DNA of 5,024 bases from the NCBI GenBank assembly GCA_030638305.1, contig DAOWEW010000053.1, positions 1 to 5,024 on the forward strand, in the 5' to 3' direction. Numbering within the stretch: position 1 is the stretch's first letter; each line of letters begins with the position of its first letter. The notes below the pieces were generated by a model. That model was not told where the DNA came from and did not search any database. It was given only the letters and a program-made list of their open reading frames with translations. This DNA comes from Desulfobacteraceae bacterium. GTDB taxonomy: Bacteria; Desulfobacterota; Desulfobacteria; Desulfobacterales; ETH-SRB1. Shown piece by piece: positions 1 to 5,024 of the stretch. A program made the position numbers and the translations under genes.

Positions 1-176
1 ACATAAGTGCCTAAAGTGAGCTAAAGTATATTAAAGTGCCTAAAGTTAAGGAATGCTGCCATTTTATATATTTTTTAAGACATAAATACACGAGAGAGCA
101 AACTCATGTAGCTTTGGCTTATCAATTAGCACGCCGAAGGCGTACCACAACTTTAGGCATTTTAGGCACTTTTTAG
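1..176. repeat. MITE-like or transposon-end-like element with phased inverted short repeats
   Basis: Four forward copies of CTAAAGT or a one-base variant begin at 11, 21, 31 (TTAAAGT) and 40, so they are 9-10 bp apart. A 13-mer, AAGTGCCTAAAGT, occurs exactly twice, at 5-17 and 34-46. Reverse-complement copies or variants (ACTTTAG, ATTTTAG, ACTTTTTAG) begin at 150, 159 and 168, spaced 9 bp. The core between the arrays (about 47-149) has no convincing ORF and contains a perfect small hairpin, ACGCC-GAA-GGCGT, at 131-143. Inverted subterminal arrays around a short noncoding core suggest a non-autonomous mobile element or the binding array of a transposase or other DNA-binding protein. The left boundary may lie outside the window. 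The repeats are seen directly; the mobile-element interpretation is inference. Confidence 0.6.
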
Positions 177-337
177 TCATCTATCCTATGATACCGAATT
201 CATTAGGTATAAAATGGAAATTCCTATACTATTTAATTAAAACTCCATGCGGCCGCGTGAGGCTGAATCTACGCTTTACTCCGGCAAGCAATACTATCTA
301 GTGCTATATATTTATTTTCAAGCTCCCTTAAAACCAT
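177..337. other. Noncoding leader upstream of the glycosyltransferase gene
   Basis: No ORF with family features is visible on either strand in this stretch. It is AT-rich apart from a short GC island around 249-256, which is an 8-bp palindrome, GCGGCCGC, inside a near-palindrome spanning 246-259. A TATAAA at 208-213 resembles a -10 box, but I find no matching -35 hexamer at normal spacing, so no promoter is called. The promoter of the downstream operon should lie here or inside the repeat element on its left. Confidence 0.4.
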
Positions 338-342
338 GGTGA
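338..342 (+). promoter_or_regulatory. Putative ribosome binding site GGTGA that decides the non-ATG start
   Basis: GGTGA matches part of the consensus complement of the 16S rRNA 3' end (AAGGAGGTGA). It sits 6 nt before CTG 349, or 3 nt before ATT 346. There is no comparable purine-rich site before TTG 409. This supports initiation at about 346-349 and fits the conserved N-terminus encoded there. The motif is short, so the evidence is moderate. Confidence 0.4.
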
Positions 343-348
343 ACAATT

Positions 349-1434
349 CTGAATTATCTTTTTATAGAAACATACTGCATAGGTTCGCATTCACTTTTTG
401 TACACGGATTGTCTGAACATTCCTCGCATAATATTGATATTGTGACCATGCCTGGCGAAAACTGGCGATGGCGTATGCTTGGCGCGGCGCTTTATATTGC
501 AGATAACATCCCTCAGCTTGAAAAATATGACGGTATTATTGTGACCGATCTTTTCAACCTCGCTGACTTTAAGGCGCTTGTCGGTCCACAGTGCCCGCCT
601 GTTCTGGCGTATTTTCATGAAAACCAGATGACTTATCCACAACCGCCGGGAGATAAGGGTGCCTTTCAGTTGGGGATGATAAACATCACTACCGCACTTG
701 TGGCTGACATGGTTGTGTTTAATTCAAAAATGCATAAGGATGCTTTTTTAAATGCTGTGCCAGAGTTTTTGAAAAGGGGGTGTGACTGCAGACCCAAAGG
801 AATTGCAGATAAAATACGTGAAAAAACAGAAGTGCTTTATCCTGGCATAACTCTGCCGTTTGACAGGGATATCAATGCTGAAAAACAAACAGAGCCTCCT
901 CTTATTGTTTGGAATCACAGGTGGGGGTTTGACAAAAACTGTGAAATGTTTTTCAGTGCACTTGAAGAGATATACGACATGGGGCTTGATTTTAATTTAG
1001 CGCTTATGGGAGAAAATTTCGGCAAGATCCCTGAAGCGTTTAACGAAGCGGAAAAAAAGTTTAAGGGGAGAATCCTTCAGTTTGGATACGTACATTCAAG
1101 ACAAGAGTATGAAAAATGGCTTAAACGTGGTGCAATTGTTATAAGCACTGCAATACAGGAGAACTTTGGTATTGCAGTGATAGAAGCAATACTGATGGGA
1201 TGTGTTCCACTCCTGCCTGACAGGCTTTCATATCCCGAAATACTTCCTGAAGAGTTCCATGAGTACTTTTTGTATAAAAACAGACAGGATCTTATTGAAA
1301 AAATTTTACTGATAATTTCGGATTATAATCAATATGAAGAAATTCAGAGCAGGCTGGCAAAGAAAATGACATCCTTTTTATGGAAAAATGTTATCAACGG
1401 ATATGACAGAGCGCTTGAACGGCTCGCGGAATGA
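349..1434 (+). CDS. tRNA-queuosine mannosyltransferase-like glycosyltransferase (DUF3524 + GT4), probable CTG start
   Basis: This is a cytoplasmic GT-B glycosyltransferase of the DUF3524/GTDC1 family. The animal member (QTMAN) mannosylates queuosine at position 34 of tRNA-Asp; the bacterial activity is inferred by homology. Numbering from CTG 349 gives 361 residues. The N-terminus LFIETYCIGSH matches the family's conserved first strand and GSH motif. It is followed by WRWRM (39-43), YFHENQ (88-93) and VVFNS (122-126), all typical of DUF3524. The GT4 half has WNHRWGFDKN (188-197), GYVHSRQEYEKWL (246-258) and an EX7E motif, E271 to E279 in ENFGIAVIEA, for donor-sugar binding. An in-frame TGA at 340-342 blocks any ATG further upstream. 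The first conventional start, TTG 409, would delete the GSH strand, so CTG 349 (or ATT 346) is preferred. The stop lies 5 nt before prfC, implying one operon. The family call is strong, the exact substrate and start codon less so. Confidence 0.85.
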   Translation: MNYLFIETYCIGSHSLFVHGLSEHSSHNIDIVTMPGENWRWRMLGAALYIADNIPQLEKYDGIIVTDLFNLADFKALVGPQCPPVLAYFHENQMTYPQPPGDKGAFQLGMINITTALVADMVVFNSKMHKDAFLNAVPEFLKRGCDCRPKGIADKIREKTEVLYPGITLPFDRDINAEKQTEPPLIVWNHRWGFDKNCEMFFSALEEIYDMGLDFNLALMGENFGKIPEAFNEAEKKFKGRILQFGYVHSRQEYEKWLKRGAIVISTAIQENFGIAVIEAILMGCVPLLPDRLSYPEILPEEFHEYFLYKNRQDLIEKILLIISDYNQYEEIQSRLAKKMTSFLWKNVINGYDRALERLAE

Positions 1435-1437
1435 GGT
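1433..1437 (+). promoter_or_regulatory. prfC ribosome binding site overlapping the upstream stop codon
   Basis: GAGGT overlaps the TGA stop of the glycosyltransferase gene (1432-1434), with only 2 nt left before the prfC ATG at 1440. The tight spacing suggests translational coupling of the two genes. Confidence 0.5.
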
Positions 1438-1439
1438 AA

Positions 1440-3026
1440 ATGAATAGTTTTAATCAAAAAGAGATTGATCGGAGACGAACATTCGGAATTATCAGCCATC
1501 CTGATGCAGGCAAAACCACTCTGACGGAAAAGCTTCTCCTTTTTGGCGGGGCAATCCAGCAGGCAGGGGCCGTTAAGGCAAGGAAAGCATCTAAACATGC
1601 TACAAGCGACTGGATGTCGATTGAAAAGGAAAGAGGTATTTCAGTTACAACTTCTGTAATGAAGTTTAACTACAGGGATTTTGAGATTAATCTGCTCGAC
1701 ACACCGGGACACCAGGACTTTTCAGAAGATACATACAGGGTGTTGACTGCTGTTGACAGTGCCCTGATGGTGATTGACAGCGCCAAGGGGGTGGAACCTC
1801 AAACCGAAAAACTCATGGAGGTCTGCAGGATGCGCAACACTCCGATTATCACATTCATAAACAAGCTTGATCGTGAAGGTATGGCAACGCTTGATATCCT
1901 TGATGATATTGAAAATAAACTGCAGATCGAATGTACGCCGCTTTCCTGGCCTGTTGGTATGGGCAAGCGCTTTAAAGGTGTATATAATCTCTTTCACAAA
2001 CAACTGCATATTTTTGAACCGGGCAGAAAAACTCTTGGGCATGAAGGAATTGTTATTAAGGATCTGTCTGATCCTGCTCTGGACAAAATTTTAAAGGAAC
2101 AGGCCGATGAATTGCGTGAAGACATTGCGCTGCTTGAAGGCGCTGTTGATCCGTTTGAACACCAACATTTTTTAAAAGGAAGCCAGACACCGGTCTTTTT
2201 CGGAAGCGCCATTAATAATTTCGGTGTTAAAGAAATGCTGGATGCATTTGTAGAACTGGCCCCTCATCCAGGTGTAAGACAGGCTGTTTCCCGTGAGGTT
2301 TTGCCATACGAAAAAGAATTTTCAGGTTTTGCTTTTAAAATACAGGCCAATATGAATCCTGCTCACAGGGACAGGATTGCGTTTGTCAGGATCTGTTCAG
2401 GGAAATTTACAAGAGGCATGAAAGTCGTTCACCACAGGATCGGAAAAGAGGTAACTTTTGCTAATGCAACCATATTTATGGCACAGGACAGGGAAAATGT
2501 GGAAGAGGCATTCCCGGGAGATATTATCGGTATCCATAACCACGGAACCATAAAGATCGGCGATACATTTACCGAAAAAGAACCTTTGAAATTCAGCGGA
2601 ATTCCCAATTTTGCACCTGAGCATTTCAGGCGTGTGCGTCTTAAGAACCCGTTAAAGGCCAAGCACCTTCAGAAAGGATTGAACCAGCTTGCAGAGGAAG
2701 GGGCTATCCAGGTTTTTATACCTGTTTCGGGAAGAGATTATATTCTTGGGGCGGTTGGTGTCCTCCAGTTTGATGTGACCATGGCTCGTCTCAAGGCAGA
2801 ATATGGTGTGGATGCCGTATATGAACCTGTGAATTTTAATGTAGCACGCTGGGTCAGGTGTGATGATCACAAAAAAATGGCTGAATTTGAGAAAAAAAAT
2901 ATCAATAACATGGCAAGAGATGCCGAAGGCTGCCTCTCCTTTCTGACAACAAGTGAATGGCAGCTTGATTATTGTATGGAAGAGTGGCCGGAGATAGAGT
3001 TTTTTAAGACACGGGAGGTTAATTGA
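1440..3026 (+). CDS. prfC: Peptide chain release factor 3 (RF3)
   Basis: RF3 is a translational GTPase that binds the ribosome after peptide release and drives off RF1 or RF2. The 528 residues equal the usual length of the family (E. coli RF3 has 529). All GTPase motifs are visible: the P-loop SHPDAGKTT (19-27), the switch I region ERGISVTTS (64-72), DTPGHQDF (87-94), NKLD (141-144) and the G5-type GSA (255-257). The SHPDAGKT form and the [17 protein letters not shown] stretch before switch I are characteristic of RF3 rather than EF-G. The C-terminus, ending [14 protein letters not shown], aligns with the normal RF3 end, so the gene is complete. It starts 5 nt after the tRNA-modifying glycosyltransferase and is probably cotranscribed and translationally coupled with it. 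I see no frameshift or missing key residue. Confidence 0.98.
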   Translation: MNSFNQKEIDRRRTFGIISHPDAGKTTLTEKLLLFGGAIQQAGAVKARKASKHATSDWMSIEKERGISVTTSVMKFNYRDFEINLLDTPGHQDFSEDTYRVLTAVDSALMVIDSAKGVEPQTEKLMEVCRMRNTPIITFINKLDREGMATLDILDDIENKLQIECTPLSWPVGMGKRFKGVYNLFHKQLHIFEPGRKTLGHEGIVIKDLSDPALDKILKEQADELREDIALLEGAVDPFEHQHFLKGSQTPVFFGSAINNFGVKEMLDAFVELAPHPGVRQAVSREVLPYEKEFSGFAFKIQANMNPAHRDRIAFVRICSGKFTRGMKVVHHRIGKEVTFANATIFMAQDRENVEEAFPGDIIGIHNHGTIKIGDTFTEKEPLKFSGIPNFAPEHFRRVRLKNPLKAKHLQKGLNQLAEEGAIQVFIPVSGRDYILGAVGVLQFDVTMARLKAEYGVDAVYEPVNFNVARWVRCDDHKKMAEFEKKNINNMARDAEGCLSFLTTSEWQLDYCMEEWPEIEFFKTREVN

Positions 3027-3193
3027 TGCAGGCCAGGATTCAGCAAAGGGGATGTGTCTACACTCTTGACAAAAGGTTTTTTTGCAGAGGAATTCAAAGT
3101 CAGACTTCTTTTCAAAAGGTTCAGATTAAAGGCTGTGAAACATTTTTTCTTTTGCAAGTTCTAAATAGCTGGAATCTTTATAAGCAGAAATAA
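3026..3193 (+). CDS. Small ORF of 55 codons downstream of prfC, uncertain
   Basis: An ATG at 3026 overlaps the last base of the prfC stop codon (TGATG). It is preceded by a strong GGGAGG (3013-3018) at 7 nt spacing, which is a classic coupled-start arrangement. The ORF runs to a TAA at 3191-3193 and would encode a small basic peptide beginning [20 protein letters not shown] recognise no domain, signal peptide or membrane segment. Its last 68 bases overlap the 3' end of the convergent TPR gene. The prfC reading frame is also open through this stretch, so the absence of stops is weak evidence. It could be a real small protein, a decayed gene remnant or chance. Confidence 0.3.
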   Translation: MQARIQQRGCVYTLDKRFFCRGIQSQTSFQKVQIKGCETFFLLQVLNSWNLYKQK

Positions 3194-3824
3194 TTTTATT
3201 AAACGCCTCCAAGCTTTTGTTTTTATCTCCCATTACAGCATAAAGTCGTCCTAAATTAAAAAGGGTTTCGTCTTTATTTGCATCATCAGGTCCGGACATA
3301 ATCATTTCAAGATGTTTGGCAGCAGTTTTGTAATCTTTTTTTCCTTCCTGCGCGTATGCAATACCGCTTAAGATAAGGTTTTTAATAAACGGATTATTTC
3401 CAAAGTCGTAAAGGGCTTTATTATACAATTCCGTCGCCATATCAAAATCACCGGCATTGTAACAGATATTTGCATACATAATCTTTGCTATTTTGGCGCT
3501 ATCTTTTCCCCAGTTGTTTTCAATAATCTGATTAAAATCGTTTGCTACTTCCCCGCAGGCTTTTACAGCTCCTTGTTTGGCTTTAATGTTTTCATATTTG
3601 GCCAAACTGTTTGCAAGCATAACAGAGGCTTTACTTTCAGCTCTATTTGAATAATAATAAACTGAAGAACCAGCTATTATTACAGCAAAAATTACTCCCA
3701 GTACAGATAATGCCGGAACTTTATATTTTTTTAAAAGCCCAAGGAGTTTTGCTGTAAAGGAAATAAATTTATCAGGCTCTTCAAGCTGTCTTTTTCGTGA
3801 TCGACTTACGCGTTTTTTTGCCAC
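3126..3824 (-). CDS. Single-pass membrane TPR protein, YfgM-like
   Basis: The 232-residue protein has a basic, presumably cytoplasmic N-terminus (residues 1-36, rich in Lys and Arg) and one membrane helix at about 37-58 (PALSVLGVIFAVIIAGSSVY). A helical, presumably periplasmic domain follows. Three TPR-like units are visible at about 111-143 (ANICYNAGDFDMATELYNKA), 147-180 (GIAYAQEGKKDYKTAAKHLE) and 185-217 (LGRLYAVMGDKNKSLEAFNK). This layout matches the TPR_21/YfgM group, whose E. coli member associates with the SecYEG translocon and periplasmic chaperones; that role is only suggested here. The start is GTG at 3824-3822 with a strong AGGGAGG 4 nt upstream. It lies 18 nt after the SH3-domain gene, so the two form an operon. 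It is convergent with prfC, and I find no clear terminator between them. Confidence 0.75.
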   Translation of the reverse strand: MAKKRVSRSRKRQLEEPDKFISFTAKLLGLLKKYKVPALSVLGVIFAVIIAGSSVYYYSNRAESKASVMLANSLAKYENIKAKQGAVKACGEVANDFNQIIENNWGKDSAKIAKIMYANICYNAGDFDMATELYNKALYDFGNNPFIKNLILSGIAYAQEGKKDYKTAAKHLEMIMSGPDDANKDETLFNLGRLYAVMGDKNKSLEAFNKIISAYKDSSYLELAKEKMFHSL

Positions 3825-3828
3825 AATT

Positions 3829-3835
3829 CCTCCCT
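3829..3835 (-). promoter_or_regulatory. Strong ribosome binding site for the TPR gene
   Basis: On the minus strand AGGGAGG lies 4 nt before the GTG start codon at 3824. It supports GTG as the true start and lies wholly within the 18-nt gap after the upstream SH3-domain gene. Confidence 0.7.
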
Positions 3836-3842
3836 TTAAGAT

Positions 3843-4499
3843 TTACCAAACTAACGATTTGTAAATCCATCCTTTATCACCATCAGCATGCTGAACATGA
3901 ATCCAGTTGTTTTTGCGCTTTAAGATTTTAAATGGAATTCCTTTTTCAATTGCAAATAAGATTTTAAATTTTTTGCCCGGGCCTGATCGTACGTTACATT
4001 TTTTTTTATTTGTAATAATTGATGGGATCTTGCCGAGAAGAGACTTGTGTATCCACCCTTTATCTGCTTCAAAATCACGAAAATAATACCAGTTACCGGA
4101 CTTTTTCAGAACAATAATTGGATGATATTTTCCAATCTGCCACATGATGTCATACTTTGTCCCGGGCCCTGATCGTATGTTGGCTATAGAAGACACAACA
4201 GTCAGGCGTTCAGCTAAGGAACGTGGACGAGATAACTTCCCCAAGTAGGTGCACAGATTTGGGTCGAATTTGTTTGATCTCAGATCACAAAAGTTGATGG
4301 AATAGCGAGCTATTTCAATATTTTTGTGATTTGAGGCTGAATTTGAGATTGGGCAAAGGCGGCCTGAAGCTGTGATGCATAGTTGTGGAAGTTGTTTCGT
4401 CCACGTTCCTAAGGCAATACTGCTGAAAATAGTTAACAGAACTATTGAAACAGAAACAATAGAACAAGCTTTTATCAGGATATAAGTTTTACTCCGCAT
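3843..4499 (-). CDS. Exported protein with two bacterial SH3 (SH3b) domains
   Basis: The 218-residue protein has a short basic N-terminus and a hydrophobic segment at about 8-31, which is either a signal peptide (possible cleavage after IALG) or a membrane anchor. Residues 32-95 match no family I know and contain four cysteines (41, 49, 71, 83) that could form disulfides in the periplasm. Two SH3b repeats follow. The first, about 98-156, has NIRSGPGTKYDIMW (107-120) and GWIHKSLL (148-155). The second, about 162-218, has NVRSGPGKKFKILF (169-182) and GWIYKSLVW (210-218). SH3b domains commonly bind peptidoglycan or other envelope ligands, so an envelope role is inferred. No catalytic domain is present. 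The ATG at 4499 has a weak AAAGGAA just upstream. It is the first gene of the operon with the TPR protein. Confidence 0.8.
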   Translation of the reverse strand: MRSKTYILIKACSIVSVSIVLLTIFSSIALGTWTKQLPQLCITASGRLCPISNSASNHKNIEIARYSINFCDLRSNKFDPNLCTYLGKLSRPRSLAERLTVVSSIANIRSGPGTKYDIMWQIGKYHPIIVLKKSGNWYYFRDFEADKGWIHKSLLGKIPSIITNKKKCNVRSGPGKKFKILFAIEKGIPFKILKRKNNWIHVQHADGDKGWIYKSLVW

Positions 4500-4582
4500 A
4501 TTCCTTTGAGGTCTTTTTTAAATTTAACTGCATCTTATAGTAAATCGACAAAACAATTTCTTGGATTATCAACATGTTATTA

Positions 4583-4604
4583 GGCCGCTTCGCTCGCAAT
4601 GACA
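4583..4604. repeat. REP-like GC-rich interspersed motif
   Basis: The stretch, which reads TCATTGCGAGCGAAGCGGCC on the minus strand, is a GC-rich island in AT-rich DNA. It resembles the partly palindromic TCATTGCGAGCGAAGC family of extragenic repeats common in many bacterial genomes. Only one copy, apparently truncated, is visible here. Membership of a genome-wide family is recalled knowledge and cannot be tested within the window. Confidence 0.45.
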
Positions 4605-4632
4605 ATATTGGTGTTTTTCAAAGGTCTCTTCC

Positions 4633-4651
4633 TATCAGCCTTTGGCCGATA
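4633..4651 (+). terminator. Possible hairpin with short T-run
   Basis: TATCAGCC (4633-4640) can pair with GGCCGATA (4644-4651) across a 3-nt loop, with one mismatch, and TGTTTTT follows on the plus strand. The shape is terminator-like, but no plus-strand gene ends nearby and on the minus strand no T-run follows. It may therefore be a repeat relic rather than a working terminator. Confidence 0.25.
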
Positions 4652-4658
4652 TGTTTTT

Positions 4659-4686
4659 AACCGTGAACTGTCAACCGTCAACTGTT
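4659..4686. repeat. Four tandem heptamers, consensus AACYGTN
   Basis: The 28 bases divide exactly into AACCGTG, AACTGTC, AACCGTC and AACTGTT. This is also a 14-bp unit repeated twice with 12 of 14 identities. A run of eight T (4685-4692) overlaps its end, and the array ends 7 nt from the phosphatase stop codon. Heptameric tandem repeats of this kind are typical of slippage-prone intergenic DNA; no function is evident. Confidence 0.6.
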
Positions 4687-4693
4687 TTTTTTA

Positions 4694-5024
4694 TCATACA
4701 TTATAAAATAAAAGTGCGGGTAATTCAACACAGGTTAGTTTGTTGCCGTAAACAGCGCCAGTATCAATTCCTATTTTGTTGGGCTCTACCAATGGTTCCT
4801 TATAAGGTGTATGCCCAAAAACAACTATTTTCCCAAAATCAAAATCCGAGTGTACGAAATCTTCACGAATCAAGAGAAAATCAGCAGGATCCTGCATTTC
4901 GAGCGGGAGGTTTTCTCTAAGTCCGGCATGCACGAATATATAATTACCACTTTCATAATAAAGTGAGAGTGATTTAAAAAAATCAAGATGTTCTTGAGGT
5001 ATCGGAGGGGAACCGGTCGTCCGG
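4694..5024 (-). CDS. PPP-type metallophosphatase (serine/threonine phosphatase-like), C-terminal part
   Basis: The reading frame is open from the right edge to a TGA at 4696-4694, giving 109 visible residues; the N-terminal half lies outside the window. The visible part carries the C-terminal landmarks of PPP-superfamily metallophosphoesterases. These are YIFVHAGL (28-35), with a metal-ligand histidine, LLIREDF (50-56), VVFGHTP (67-73), with a second histidine, and IDTGAVYGNKLTCVEL (86-101). This fits bacterial phosphoprotein phosphatases of the PrpA/PphA type and the related ApaH diadenosine tetraphosphatases, which cannot be told apart without the N-terminal GDxHG, GDxxDRG and GNHE motifs. 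A GTG at 4933 is an internal valine in the conserved VHAG motif, not the start. Confidence 0.88.
   Translation of the reverse strand, partial: RTTGSPPIPQEHLDFFKSLSLYYESGNYIFVHAGLRENLPLEMQDPADFLLIREDFVHSDFDFGKIVVFGHTPYKEPLVEPNKIGIDTGAVYGNKLTCVELPALLFYNV

Noticed and set aside
208..213. TATAAA as a -10 promoter box for the translation operon
   Set aside because: No acceptable -35 hexamer is found 16-18 bp upstream, and TATAAA is common by chance in AT-rich DNA.
249..256. GCGGCCGC palindrome as a cloning scar or regulatory operator
   Set aside because: It is a natural 8-bp palindrome with no vector-like sequence around it and no second copy in the window.
409..411. TTG at 409 as the start of the glycosyltransferase
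   Set aside because: It would drop the conserved N-terminal strand and GSH motif encoded just upstream in the same open frame, and no ribosome binding site precedes it.
336..416. ATG at 336 opening a 26-codon ORF
   Set aside because: It is out of frame with the glycosyltransferase and ends at a TGA at 414-416. It has no visible ribosome binding site and no recognisable product, although it could matter if the assembly has an indel here.
1722..2870. Several minus-strand and alternative-frame ORFs inside prfC
   Set aside because: They are shadows of the highly conserved prfC frame and show no domain features of their own.
3027..3125. Bidirectional terminator between the convergent prfC and TPR genes
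   Set aside because: There are T-runs, but I could find no GC-rich stem next to them on either strand.
4534..4539. TATAAG on the minus strand as the -10 box of the SH3-TPR operon
   Set aside because: The position is plausible, but the hexamer 17 bp upstream (AAGAAA) does not resemble a -35 box, so the evidence is too weak to annotate.
4642..4920. Plus-strand ORF opposite the phosphatase gene
   Set aside because: It lies antisense to a well-supported conserved reading frame and crosses the heptamer repeats. Its translation has no family-like features.

Overview
The window is an ordinary stretch of bacterial chromosome, moderately AT-rich. It holds four well-supported protein genes, one small uncertain ORF, a fifth gene cut by the right edge, and two repeat-rich intergenic patches. 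No gene here fixes the taxon. The style of the short interspersed repeats and the gene set resemble sulfate-reducer-type Desulfobacterota (old Deltaproteobacteria). That assignment is an inference from memory, not a search result.

Layout. Positions 1-176 carry a small repeat element. Short copies of a CTAAAGT motif on one side and their reverse complement on the other are phased about 9-10 bp apart around a roughly 100 bp core, which looks like a MITE-type element or transposon-end array. From 349 to 3026 on the plus strand lies a two-gene translation operon. Its first gene is a DUF3524/GT4 glycosyltransferase of the tRNA-queuosine mannosyltransferase (QTMAN/GTDC1) type. Its second, 5 nt downstream, is prfC, peptide chain release factor 3. 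A 55-codon ORF with a strong ribosome binding site starts on the last base of the prfC stop codon and is of doubtful reality. Convergent to this, on the minus strand, is a second two-gene operon. It reads an exported protein with two bacterial SH3 domains (4499-3843), then 18 nt later a single-pass membrane TPR protein resembling YfgM (3824-3126). Positions 4500-4693 are intergenic and contain a REP-like GC-rich motif, a small hairpin and four tandem heptamers. The right edge holds the C-terminal 109 residues of a PPP-type metallophosphatase on the minus strand.

How the genes relate. The plus-strand pair both concern decoding: one is predicted to glycosylate queuosine in a tRNA anticodon, and the other recycles class I release factors after termination. 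The minus-strand pair both look like envelope proteins, one exported with SH3b domains and one inner-membrane protein with periplasmic TPRs. I see no defence, secretion, CRISPR or biosynthetic system. The most useful correction is that the glycosyltransferase almost certainly begins at a non-ATG codon (CTG 349, or ATT 346) about 20 codons upstream of the first conventional start (TTG 409). The skipped stretch encodes a conserved N-terminal strand and Gly-Ser-His motif.
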